A DNA stretch of 64,000 nucleotides, taken from positions 56,592 to 120,591 of the forward strand of contig VBGR01000032.1 of NCBI GenBank assembly GCA_005880695.1, written 5' to 3'. The notes beneath the pieces were generated by a model that did not search any database, had not been told where the DNA came from, and was given only the letters and a program-made list of their open reading frames with translations. The DNA is from Chloroflexota bacterium (GTDB taxonomy: Bacteria > Chloroflexota > Dormibacteria > Dormibacterales > Dormibacteraceae). Every line of letters starts with the position of its first letter. The first letter of the stretch is position 1. The translations under genes and the position numbers were made by a program. This document shows positions 49,998 through 57,685 of the stretch, one piece after another.

Positions 49998-51448
49998 AGC
50001 GCGCGGTCGGCGGCCTGTCCGTCCTGGCATTCGTCGCCCTCTTCCTCCAGGCCGGCACCGCCGCCGCTACCGGGCTTGCGCCGGCGCCGTCCCCTTGCGC
50101 GTCTCCGGTGGCCGGCACGTCACCTTCACCCAGCCCAAGCGCCAGTCCGACGCTGAGTCCGGCTCCGAGCCCGGCCCCGAGCCCCGCCGCGTCGCCGAGT
50201 CCCAGCCCGTCAGCCAGCTCTGCGCCGGCGCCGTCCGCCGCGCCGTCTGTGGCCGCGGGCATTCCTTGCCCGACTCCCGACCCGAATCAGGCCCTTTACG
50301 ACCGCCTCCGGACGCGTGTGGGCGCCGATGTGGCGCGGACTCTGACCGCCCAGCAGCAGCTGAGCGCGTCCCTCGACGCGGCCGCGGCCAAAGAGGCAGC
50401 CTGGAGCGCGCAGGTCGCGGATGAGGAGAACCTGATCGCCGACCTGACCGACCGGATCTCCCAGCTGGACGATCAGATCGCGCAGACCCAGGGTCGTATC
50501 GACGACGAGCGGGTCCAGGTGAAAGGCCTCGCGCTCGCCCTCTACAGGCAACCGGACTCCTGGCTGCTCATCCTGGCCCGAACGGGTAATCTCCGCGACG
50601 CCCTCCAGGCCGCGGCCGACCTCGTCATCGCCGGCGAGCGGGCTCACGCCGTCCAGGTCAGGCTGGAGGCCGATCTCGCCAAGCTCGCGACCACCCGCGC
50701 GGCCCGTCAGGCGGAAAACGATCGCGCCAGCGCGATCCGCGACGACCTGACCTCGAAGGTTGCGGTCCTCGACGACCTGCTGAGCCAGCAGGCGGACACC
50801 AGCAGCCAGCTCGACGACCTGGTATCGAGGATGCGGGATCTGCTCAGCGGACTGACCGGGCAGCCCCCGGACGTGCAGGCAGGGCTCTTGAGCTTGCTGG
50901 AGCAGGTTCAGCGCGACCTCATCGCGAAGTCAGCGACGCAGGCCTGGAGCGAGGCGATCGCCGGCGCCAGCCGCGTGCCCGGCTACACGATGTCGTACAT
51001 CACCGGGTCGACCAACCTGCATCTCTCCCTTCCGATCCAGGGCGCGCAGCTGACGCAACCTTTCGGCCCCACGGGTTTCTGGTTCGAGCCGGCGCTTGGG
51101 CGCTTTCCGCACTTCCATTCGGGCATCGACCTGGCGGCGGTGGAGGGCACTCCCGTGACCGCGGCCGCGGAGGGGGTGGTGCTTACTGTCGGGCACACCA
51201 CGACCGGGTACGGCACCTATGTGATCGTCGGGCACCGCGGCGCGGCCACCCTTTACGCGCACCTGGACAGCACTACGGTCAAGCCTGGCGAGAAGATCCA
51301 GCGCGGGCAGCGCCTCGGATTCGAGGGCTCAACCGGCTATTCGACCGGACCCCACCTGCACTTTGAGGTCCGGGTGAACGGACAGCCGGTCGACCCCATG
51401 GCGTACTTCACCGAGACGCCGCCTGGCGCAACGAACCTGGCTGCTTAG
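49994..51448 (+). CDS. secreted coiled-coil M23 peptidoglycan endopeptidase (EnvC-like)
   Basis: The 484-residue protein has a signal peptide (1-25), a Pro/Ser/Ala-rich segment (about 30-90), a long coiled coil (about 100-300, QLDDQIAQTQGRIDDERVQV and similar) and a C-terminal M23 peptidase (about 345-470). The zinc ligands are HFHSGIDLA and GPHLHFEVRV, so the enzyme should be active, unlike EnvC, whose domain is degenerate. The coiled coil is the part that FtsX binds in other bacteria. The ATG overlaps the ftsEX stop, which strongly suggests that the pair work together. Confidence 0.88.
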   Translation: MKRAVGGLSVLAFVALFLQAGTAAATGLAPAPSPCASPVAGTSPSPSPSASPTLSPAPSPAPSPAASPSPSPSASSAPAPSAAPSVAAGIPCPTPDPNQALYDRLRTRVGADVARTLTAQQQLSASLDAAAAKEAAWSAQVADEENLIADLTDRISQLDDQIAQTQGRIDDERVQVKGLALALYRQPDSWLLILARTGNLRDALQAAADLVIAGERAHAVQVRLEADLAKLATTRAARQAENDRASAIRDDLTSKVAVLDDLLSQQADTSSQLDDLVSRMRDLLSGLTGQPPDVQAGLLSLLEQVQRDLIAKSATQAWSEAIAGASRVPGYTMSYITGSTNLHLSLPIQGAQLTQPFGPTGFWFEPALGRFPHFHSGIDLAAVEGTPVTAAAEGVVLTVGHTTTGYGTYVIVGHRGAATLYAHLDSTTVKPGEKIQRGQRLGFEGSTGYSTGPHLHFEVRVNGQPVDPMAYFTETPPGATNLAA

Positions 51449-51458
51449 GAGAAAGGGC

Positions 51459-51647
51459 ATGAAGCTCCTGCTCGAGATCCTGCTGGCGATCTTCCTGCAC
51501 CCGATCGCCTTCGTCCTTTGCGTCGTCAACATCCTGGGAAGGCGCGACCTGCGCGGCCTGCAGAAGGTGCTCTGGATCGTGGTCACCTTCATCTGGGGCC
51601 TCGGCCCCATCCTCTACGTTCTGCTCGGGGACGGCGCGTTCTGGTAG
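51459..51647 (+). CDS. small two-helix membrane protein
   Basis: The 62-residue product has two predicted membrane helices (about 5-25 and 38-58) joined by a short basic loop (GRRDLRGLQK). The pattern WIVVTFIWGLGPILYVLLG recalls the N-terminal segment of PLDc-N-type membrane proteins, but no firm family is claimed. It starts 10 bp after the M23 gene behind AGGAGAAAGG and belongs to the same operon. A role near the envelope is inferred from context. Confidence 0.65.
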   Translation: MKLLLEILLAIFLHPIAFVLCVVNILGRRDLRGLQKVLWIVVTFIWGLGPILYVLLGDGAFW

Positions 51648-51656
51648 GTGAGCGTC

Positions 51657-51669
51657 TAACCTTCCCCGG
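51657..51669 (+). promoter_or_regulatory. -10 box for a leaderless DUF3048 gene
   Basis: TAACCT at 51657-51662 lies exactly 7 nt before the TTG start at 51670, the ideal distance for transcription to begin at the start codon. It follows the small membrane protein stop by 10 bp. Confidence 0.45.
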
Positions 51670-53160
51670 TTGCTGAAGCGGTCACTCGCCCTCCTGCTCG
51701 GGGCTGCCCTGCTAATCGCCGGCTCCTGCGACGTGCCCTTCCTGACGCCCGCCAGCGCCGCCTTGAACCTGAGGGACGGCCAGGTGAACGTCCAGCTGGA
51801 CCAGCCGCTCATCCTGCGCTTGAGTCGCACCGTCCAGTCCAACCTGCTGTCGAAAGCGTTCCTCATCATGCCCACGACCGATGGCTCGCTGGAATCTCAG
51901 CCTGACGGGCGCAGCTTCACCTTCCGGCCGACGCGGGGCTGGCTGGAACTGACCGAGTACCACGTCTACCTGGCCGGGTTCCGCGACTCCGGAGGCAGCG
52001 TCGCCGGCCGCAGCTGGACGTTCCTCACCACGGTCATACCCCGCGTGCTGAGCGTCGCCAGCGCAGCTGGGACGGCGGTCGCCGAAGGGGAGGAGGTGGA
52101 CCAGGGAAGTCCACTGACCCTCACTTTCAACAGCCGCATGAATCCCGCCGCGACAACCCTGACCGTGAACGGCAGCAACGTCGAGCCGACCTGGTCTTCA
52201 GACCACTACTCCGCCGGCGTCCCAACCGACGGCCTGCCCGCCGGCGCCGCTGAGCTGGCCCTCGTCGCAGGGCGGGACGACCTGGGCCACATCGCCGCGG
52301 CCTGGAAGTTCGAGGTCACCGTCGCTTTCAGCATCCATATCGCCACGACGCATGTCGGCTTCCCGGTGCTGATCCAGGTCCCCAACGACGGCTATGGCGC
52401 CCGGCCCCAGGCAGGCCTGCAAGCCGCGGAGATGGTTTTCGAGTATCTGACGGAGGGCGATATCACGCGCCTCACAGCGCTCTACACGGACGTGCCGGGC
52501 GTGGTGGGACCGATCCGCAGCGGGCGCCGGATTTCCTTCCGGCTGACCCGGCACTACCACGGCGCGCTCTTCCTTTCCGGACTCTCCAACGACGCCAACT
52601 CCGTTCTCCGGTCTGACCCGGTTCCCGCCATCTTCGAAACTGGCGGCTTCTATCGAGATCACAGCCGCTACGCCCCGAACAACCTGTTCATCAGCGGGGA
52701 TGGGCTGGTCTACCTGGCCGGCGGGGTGCGGCTGCCGGACTTCGCCGTCCCAAAAGTGCGGCCCAAGCTGAGCGGCGGGAGCGACGGCGGCGCTTTCGAC
52801 GTCGCCGAGCACCACAGCAGCTACCGCTACGACGCCGTGACCGGTACCTACGGCAAGGTGGAGGACGGCCAGCAGATCATGGACGCGGGGCTGGGCCAGC
52901 CGGTCAGGGCCTTCATGGTGGTACTGATGCACACCAGGGAGTTCCTCGTGCGCGACATCGAGAGTGGCTGCTGCACCCACGGCCGGGACTTCGACCTCGA
53001 TTCCAGCGGGACCGCCGAGTTCTGGTACCGCGGGCTCCACTACGGCGGGACCTGGTCGGCGGCGGATCGCTCCAGCCCGTTCGTATTCAGGCTCTCGGAC
53101 GGGAGCGAGCTGACCCTGCCCAGGGGAATGGTCTGGGTCGACGTGGTCGGCGGCGGCTGA
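51670..53160 (+). CDS. DUF3048 lipoprotein (YerB-like) with Ig-like domain
   Basis: The 496-residue product has a lipoprotein signal ending LIAGSCDVP. An Ig-like/Big_5 region follows (about 30-210, with FNSRMNPAATTLTVNG), then the DUF3048 domain (about 218-490: IQVPNDGYGARPQAGLQAAEMVFEYLTEGDITRL, then VGPIRSGRRI, then the end FRLSDGSELTLPRGMVWVDV). YerB-type proteins lie outside the membrane and are linked with cell-wall or envelope functions; their activity is not known to me. The TTG start is probably leaderless. Neighbouring genes are also envelope genes. Confidence 0.8.
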   Translation: MLKRSLALLLGAALLIAGSCDVPFLTPASAALNLRDGQVNVQLDQPLILRLSRTVQSNLLSKAFLIMPTTDGSLESQPDGRSFTFRPTRGWLELTEYHVYLAGFRDSGGSVAGRSWTFLTTVIPRVLSVASAAGTAVAEGEEVDQGSPLTLTFNSRMNPAATTLTVNGSNVEPTWSSDHYSAGVPTDGLPAGAAELALVAGRDDLGHIAAAWKFEVTVAFSIHIATTHVGFPVLIQVPNDGYGARPQAGLQAAEMVFEYLTEGDITRLTALYTDVPGVVGPIRSGRRISFRLTRHYHGALFLSGLSNDANSVLRSDPVPAIFETGGFYRDHSRYAPNNLFISGDGLVYLAGGVRLPDFAVPKVRPKLSGGSDGGAFDVAEHHSSYRYDAVTGTYGKVEDGQQIMDAGLGQPVRAFMVVLMHTREFLVRDIESGCCTHGRDFDLDSSGTAEFWYRGLHYGGTWSAADRSSPFVFRLSDGSELTLPRGMVWVDVVGGG

Positions 53161-53188
53161 CGGCCCGGCGAGGTAACGTCTTGGCGGG

Positions 53189-53494
53189 ATGTACGCCTGG
53201 CTCGTCGTGGCTTTCCTGTGCGGCGCGGCTGCCGGCGGGTTGATGGCGTGGTACCTGCTCAGCCGCCGCGTCCGCCCGGCTGATGCTCCGGCCGCCAGCC
53301 GCACGCCCTCGCCCGTGCCTCCGCCGCCAGACCGGGAGGCCACCCTCGAGGTCGGCCACGCCGTCAGCTCTCTGAGCGAAACCTCCCAGCGGATGCTGAC
53401 CGACCTGGAGCGCCGCTACGAAGGCCGCCAGGAAGCCGAGCCGGAGGCTCCCAAGCGGCGCCGGAAGACCCGGCCTCCGCGCCGAACCGGCTAG
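53189..53494 (+). CDS. small membrane-anchored Pro-rich protein
   Basis: The 101-residue product has an N-terminal membrane helix (about 3-25, LVVAFLCGAAAGGLMAWYLL). A Pro-rich linker follows (SPVPPPPD), then a helix (about 50-75) and a strongly basic end (KRRRKTRPPRR). Such a shape suggests an inner-membrane protein with a cytoplasmic basic tail; no family is recognised. TAACGT at 53174-53179 lies 9 nt before the ATG, so it may have its own leaderless promoter. It ends 10 bp from the convergent FAD oxidase gene. Confidence 0.6.
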   Translation: MYAWLVVAFLCGAAAGGLMAWYLLSRRVRPADAPAASRTPSPVPPPPDREATLEVGHAVSSLSETSQRMLTDLERRYEGRQEAEPEAPKRRRKTRPPRRTG

Positions 53495-53504
53495 GTTGTA
53501 GAGG

Positions 53505-54902
53505 CTAAGTAGCGGGGTGGATGTTGGCGTTCAGGTGGAAGACGTTGTCCGGGTCATAAACCGCCTTGATCCGCGCCAGCCGCTCGTACTTGGCCGGACC
53601 GTAGCTGCTGCGGACCCGGTCGTCAGCGAACTCTGACTCGCCGTTGACGTAACTCCCGATTCCCAGCGCGTGGGGCTGGAGCGCGTCCCACAACGTCCTG
53701 ACCCACTGCCGGTCGGCCGCCAGCCCTTCGACGCTGTCCGCGAGCGCGATGATGAATAGGGCGTAGCGCGGCGAACGGCCGCCACCAAATGCCGTCTCGT
53801 CTTCACCGACTGCGCTGTACGCGCCGTCCAGCCTGTAGAAGAAGAGTGCTGACAGTGGCGACTGCTTGCGCGGGAGCTGCTCCGCCACCACCGAGATGGC
53901 GCCCTCGGAGAGATCTCCGAGATAGACCGACTTGTCGTAGCCGCGGAAGCCGAAGGCGTTGCCCTCATCGAACATCTTCAGCAGCTGCACGTACGGCAGA
54001 GGCGTCACCAGGTCGAAAAGAGGAGGCAGCTCTGCGCGGATCCGGCTCACGATCGCTGCGTGCTCTTCCGCCGAACCGAACCCCGTGACCAGCAGGGCAA
54101 TGCCCGGCTGGAAGCGGTGCTGCTCCGGGACGAAAGGTTCCGGTGGCGCGTTGATGGCCGCGATCATGATGTTCAGCTCCGCCGGCAGAGTCGAAAAGAG
54201 ATCGCGAGCCAGGCGCAGCACCTCGGCGGTCCGGTCGACCGACCAGAAGAAGAGGCCGAGCTGCACCATCGGCTCCAGCGGATGGAGCTTGAACTCGAAG
54301 GCTGTGACCACGCCGAAGTTGCCGCCTCCGCCGCGGATCGCCCAGAAGAGGTCGGGGTTGTCGCTCGCGGACGCCCTCAGGATCCGGCCGTCGGCCGTGA
54401 CGACCTCAGCCGAGACCAGGTTGTCGATGGCCAGTCCGAACTTCCGCGTCAGCCAACCCATGCCACCGCCGAGGGTGAGTCCGGCGACACCGGTGTGGCT
54501 CACGAGGCCGCCCGTGGTCGCCAGGCCGTGGGCCTGGGTGGCGTCATCCCGGTCGCCCAGGGTGGCTCCGCCGCCGACCACGGCGCGCCGGGCGACTGGG
54601 TCAACGGTGACTTCCCGCATCAGGCTGAGATCGATCATGAGACCGTCCTCGACGATGCAGGCGCCGGCGGTGCTATGCGCTCCGCCGCGCACGGCAATCT
54701 CCAGGTTTTGGCGCCGCGCGAATCCGATGGCGGCGCTGACGTCGGCAGCGTTCGCGCAGCGGACGATCACCGCCGGACGCCTGTCGATGTCAGCGTTCCA
54801 GATGACCCGAGCCTCCTCGTAGCCAGGATCGCCGGCTTGCAGCACCTGTCCGGCTACCGCTGTTCGCAGGCTCTCGACATCCGGGCTCAGTACCTGTGCC
54901 AT
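53505..54902 (-). CDS. FAD-linked oxidase with berberine-bridge C-terminus
   Basis: The 465-residue protein belongs to the VAO/BBE flavoprotein family. The FAD site includes IAVRGGAHSTAG near residue 72, where His can bind FAD covalently, and GGGMGWLTRKFGLAIDNLVSAEVV. The C-terminal berberine-bridge motif is YDPDNVFHLNANIHP. The usual second cysteinyl-FAD residue is not evident at the GVAGLTLGG position, so only one covalent link is expected. Members oxidise sugars, alkaloids or aldehydes using oxygen; the substrate here is unknown. It stands alone with a 138-bp upstream gap holding no gene. Confidence 0.8.
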   Translation of the reverse strand: MAQVLSPDVESLRTAVAGQVLQAGDPGYEEARVIWNADIDRRPAVIVRCANAADVSAAIGFARRQNLEIAVRGGAHSTAGACIVEDGLMIDLSLMREVTVDPVARRAVVGGGATLGDRDDATQAHGLATTGGLVSHTGVAGLTLGGGMGWLTRKFGLAIDNLVSAEVVTADGRILRASASDNPDLFWAIRGGGGNFGVVTAFEFKLHPLEPMVQLGLFFWSVDRTAEVLRLARDLFSTLPAELNIMIAAINAPPEPFVPEQHRFQPGIALLVTGFGSAEEHAAIVSRIRAELPPLFDLVTPLPYVQLLKMFDEGNAFGFRGYDKSVYLGDLSEGAISVVAEQLPRKQSPLSALFFYRLDGAYSAVGEDETAFGGGRSPRYALFIIALADSVEGLAADRQWVRTLWDALQPHALGIGSYVNGESEFADDRVRSSYGPAKYERLARIKAVYDPDNVFHLNANIHPAT

Positions 54903-55040
54903 ACCCTCTCCCTCCTAGCTTGTGGCGCCGCCCCCCGGCGAAGCCGCCGAATGAAATTCGTGTCAACTCGCCCTCCCAGGCGGTTGCTGGGACAGCCTGC
55001 ACCAGACTGGCCGCGAAGGCAAGGGGGACGTGATTACCCG

Positions 55041-55481
55041 TTAGACGAAGCGCACTTCCTGAAAGCCTTCCGCTGCCAGCTCCGGCATCGATTCCTGCAG
55101 ATCCGTCCATTGCCGCCTCACCGCGTCTTCTTCGACGAGCCGGCCGGGACGCAGCCGGTTGCGCTCCAGGCAGACGAGGAGCGGCACATCGAAGACGAGC
55201 GCGACCGCGGGCCTGCTGAACCTTGACGCCAGCTGCAGGAACGGCCTCCGGTCGCGGGGCCTGACGTTGGTGGCGTCGATCACCGTCAGCCGGCCGCGCG
55301 GGAGGCGCCGCGCAACGATAAATCTAAGGATCGCAAAGGCCTGGCTGCTGGCGGTTTGGTCCGACGCGTCATCGGAGACCAGCTGCCGCGCGTAGTCCGA
55401 GGAGAGCACCTGGCTCGGTTCGAAGTTGGCCGCCGCGAAGGTCGATTTGCCGGCGCCGGCGGGACCGACCAGGAGGATCAG
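55041..55481 (-). CDS. P-loop kinase-like ATP-binding protein with unclear start
   Basis: The frame encodes an AAA_33-type predicted kinase. LILLVGPAGAGKSTFAAANF is the P-loop, and VLSSDYARQLVSDD, RRLPRGRLTVIDATN and the Arg-rich end QLASRFSRPAVALVFDVPL are the family's other motifs. The P-loop lies upstream of the first canonical start (GTG 55409), and no ATG, GTG or TTG exists between it and an in-frame stop inside the preceding gene. I use CTG 55481 as the nominal start. The gene may use a rare start codon, or its 5' end may have mutated. It follows the LLM oxidoreductase on the same strand. Confidence 0.6.
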   Translation of the reverse strand: MILLVGPAGAGKSTFAAANFEPSQVLSSDYARQLVSDDASDQTASSQAFAILRFIVARRLPRGRLTVIDATNVRPRDRRPFLQLASRFSRPAVALVFDVPLLVCLERNRLRPGRLVEEDAVRRQWTDLQESMPELAAEGFQEVRFV

Positions 55482-55515
55482 CGCCGAGGCCGGGTACGTC
55501 CCCTCCGGCGGGGCG

Positions 55516-56388
55516 TCAGAGGTCGGCGACGGCGGGGATGAGCTCGCGGCCGATGATCTCCAGCGGCTTGATCCGCCAGACGTCCTTCACGCTCCCGATC
55601 GCGGCCTGGATCCCCAGCTTGTTGAGCTGCCGGAGGCGGCCGATCATCGGGCCCAGCTTTTCGCCGTTCTCGCCTGCGTCGAAGTTGAACATGCAGGTCT
55701 TCTCGATCTCGTCGTAGTTGCGTCCTTCGGCTTCGCAGTGGGCCTTCAGGACGTCAAGCTTGCGTCCCACCTCCGGCGTCGGAAAGAGGTTGCAGGCGTC
55801 GGCGTAGCGGGCGACCAGGCGGAGAGTCTTCCGCTCGCCCATGCCACCGATCATGACCGGCGGATGGGGCCGGCTCAGGCTTTGCGGCGAGTTGAGCGGC
55901 CGCTCCAGCTGGAAGTGCTCGCCGCGATAGGGGGTGGTGTCGCCGGCCCACATCTGGAGGCAGATCTGGAGGGTCTCCTCCAGCCGTTCGAATCGCTCGG
56001 CGAGCGGCGGAAACGGAATCCCCAGACCGCGCGCCTCCTCCTCGTTCCAGGCGGCGCCGATCCCGAGCCAGGCCCGGCCTCCGGAGAGCACGTCGAGCGC
56101 GGTGACCGCCTTCGCCAGCATCCCCGGATGCCGGTAGGCTGCCGCCGTCACGATGGCGATGAGCTTGGCGCGTGAGGTCACTCCCGCGATGAACCCGAGC
56201 GTCGTGTAGGCCTCCAGCATCTCGCGCGTCTGGGCGCCGACAGAGCGGATCTGGAAGAGGTGATCCATAACGCCGATGAACTCGAAGCCGCTCTCGTCAG
56301 CGGCCCGGGCCACCTCCGCCAGGTCGGCGCCCAGCTTTGCCGGACCACCCGGCCAGGTGAAGTCCGGGACCTGGAGGCCGATCCGCAA
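55516..56388 (-). CDS. LLM-class (F420-dependent type) oxidoreductase
   Basis: The 290-residue protein has the luciferase-like monooxygenase TIM barrel in its F420-dependent form: MRIGLQVPDFTWPGG, SGFEFIGVMDHLF, TTLGFIAGVT, LSGGRAWLGIGAAWNEEEARGLG and PPVMIGGMGERKTLRLVARYADACNLF. These proteins use reduced F420 or FMN to reduce diverse substrates. Its context (aromatic ring-cleavage genes on the other strand, an ATP-binding protein downstream) gives no substrate. The start ATG lies 42 bp from the divergent pcaH-like gene, so they share a promoter region. Confidence 0.85.
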   Translation of the reverse strand: MRIGLQVPDFTWPGGPAKLGADLAEVARAADESGFEFIGVMDHLFQIRSVGAQTREMLEAYTTLGFIAGVTSRAKLIAIVTAAAYRHPGMLAKAVTALDVLSGGRAWLGIGAAWNEEEARGLGIPFPPLAERFERLEETLQICLQMWAGDTTPYRGEHFQLERPLNSPQSLSRPHPPVMIGGMGERKTLRLVARYADACNLFPTPEVGRKLDVLKAHCEAEGRNYDEIEKTCMFNFDAGENGEKLGPMIGRLRQLNKLGIQAAIGSVKDVWRIKPLEIIGRELIPAVADL

Positions 56389-56430
56389 AGTCTCCTAATC
56401 TTGACCCGAAGCTCGCCGGCGGGCGGAGAT

Positions 56431-57180
56431 ATGGAAAAGGAGAGGCCAGCAGATCCCCCCAAGGTCCTCCCCGCGTCGGGCCGCGGGAGGTCGGTGGGGG
56501 GAGAGTTCGAGCCGCCCTACCTGCACCCGGACTATGTCTCAACCATCGCCCGCGCGCCCCGGCGGCAGCTGGTCCGGCTGCCCCCGGAATGGTTCCATCG
56601 CACCCAGGGCCCCGCCTTCGGGCGTGTACCGGTTCGGCCGGCGGACGCCGATCTCACCCGCCAGCACCCAGGCGAGCCGCTTGGCGAGCGGATCATCGTC
56701 GCCGGGCGGGTTCTGGACGCGGACGGCTTGCCGGTCGCGGGCACGCTGGTCGAGGTCTGGCAGGCCAACGCGGCCGGCCGCTACGCCGACCCGGCCGACA
56801 GCCACCCGGCTCCCCTCGACCCGAACTTCAGCGGCGCCGGCCGCTGCCTGACCGATGCCGCCGGCCGCTACCGCTTCCTGACCGTCAAGCCGGGCGCCTA
56901 CCCCTGGGCCAACCACCTGAACGCTTGGCGGCCGGCCCACATCCATTTCTCGCTCTTCGGCGCTGAGCTCGGGAGCCGTGTCGTGACGCAGATGTATTTC
57001 CCGGGCGATCCTCTCTTGCGCCTCGACCCGATCTTCCAAGCCATCCCCGATCCGCGCGGCCAGGAGCGCCTGCTGGCCCGTTTCGACCTCGAGCTGACTG
57101 AGCCCGCCTGGGCCCTCGGCTATCGCTGGGACATCGTGCTGCGAGGCCGCTCGGCGACGCCTCGAGAGGACGGGGGATGA
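56431..57180 (+). CDS. pcaH: protocatechuate 3,4-dioxygenase beta subunit
   Basis: The 249-residue subunit is an intradiol ring-cleavage dioxygenase. The N-terminal domain YLHPDYVSTIARAPRRQLVRLP is typical of PcaH. The catalytic part holds VEVWQANAAGRYAD (Tyr ligand), YRFLTVKPGAYPW (Tyr ligand) and RPAHIHFSLFG (two His ligands of Fe3+). It pairs with the alpha subunit encoded next to convert protocatechuate to beta-carboxymuconate. ATG 56431 is preferred (GGCGGAG before it); the longer frame from 56260 is antisense to the LLM gene. No other pca genes are nearby. Confidence 0.85.
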   Translation: MEKERPADPPKVLPASGRGRSVGGEFEPPYLHPDYVSTIARAPRRQLVRLPPEWFHRTQGPAFGRVPVRPADADLTRQHPGEPLGERIIVAGRVLDADGLPVAGTLVEVWQANAAGRYADPADSHPAPLDPNFSGAGRCLTDAAGRYRFLTVKPGAYPWANHLNAWRPAHIHFSLFGAELGSRVVTQMYFPGDPLLRLDPIFQAIPDPRGQERLLARFDLELTEPAWALGYRWDIVLRGRSATPREDGG

Positions 57181-57674
57181 AGGTACCCACGCCGTCCCAG
57201 ACAGTGGGTCCCTTTTTCGGCTTCGCGCTGCCTTTCGCCGGCGATTCCGAGTCGGGCAGGACCAGCGACGGCGCCGCCAGGCTGAGGATCGAAGGCCAGC
57301 TGCTGGACGGCGCCGGCGAACCGGTGCCGGATGGGCTGCTGGAGGCCTGGCAGGGAGAGCAGTTTGTGCGCTGTGCGACCGACCTCGAAGGCGTCTTCCA
57401 CTTCACGCTCAGCAAGCCCGTGCCGCTGCCCGGCCCGGACGGCTCGACGCAGGCGCCGCACCTGAACCTGAACGTCTTCGCTCGCGGCCTCCTACGGCAT
57501 TTGGTGACGCGGATCTACTTCCCGGACGAGGGGGTCGCAAATGCATCGGACTGGGTCTTGAGCCAGGTCGAGCCTGGCCGGCGGGTAACCCTGATCGCCC
57601 AACCCGACGGAGGGAACCTGCGCTTCGACGTCCGCCTCCAGGGCGAAGGGGAGACCGTCTTCTTCGAGCTCTGA
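57177..57674 (+). CDS. pcaG: protocatechuate 3,4-dioxygenase alpha subunit
   Basis: The 165-residue subunit has the PcaG layout: PTPSQTVGPFFGFALPF at the start, GQLLDGAGEPVPDGLLEAWQ and PHLNLNVFARGLLRHLVTRIYFPDE. It completes the active Fe3+ site with the beta subunit, although iron is held by the beta chain. It is somewhat shorter than usual alpha subunits (about 200 residues). ATG 57177 overlaps the pcaH stop (ATGA). The operon seems to consist of these two genes only; the convergent gene downstream begins a different set. Confidence 0.85.
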   Translation: MKVPTPSQTVGPFFGFALPFAGDSESGRTSDGAARLRIEGQLLDGAGEPVPDGLLEAWQGEQFVRCATDLEGVFHFTLSKPVPLPGPDGSTQAPHLNLNVFARGLLRHLVTRIYFPDEGVANASDWVLSQVEPGRRVTLIAQPDGGNLRFDVRLQGEGETVFFEL

Positions 57675-57685
57675 CCGCGGCTCCC

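Noticed and set aside
48807..50030. 407-codon minus-strand frame over ftsEX
   Set aside because: Composition is skewed to Arg, Gly and Glu as expected for an antisense shadow.
50120..50270. Tandem repeat or CRISPR-like array
   Set aside because: The repeats are codons for a Ser/Pro/Ala-rich linker and have no repeat-spacer structure.
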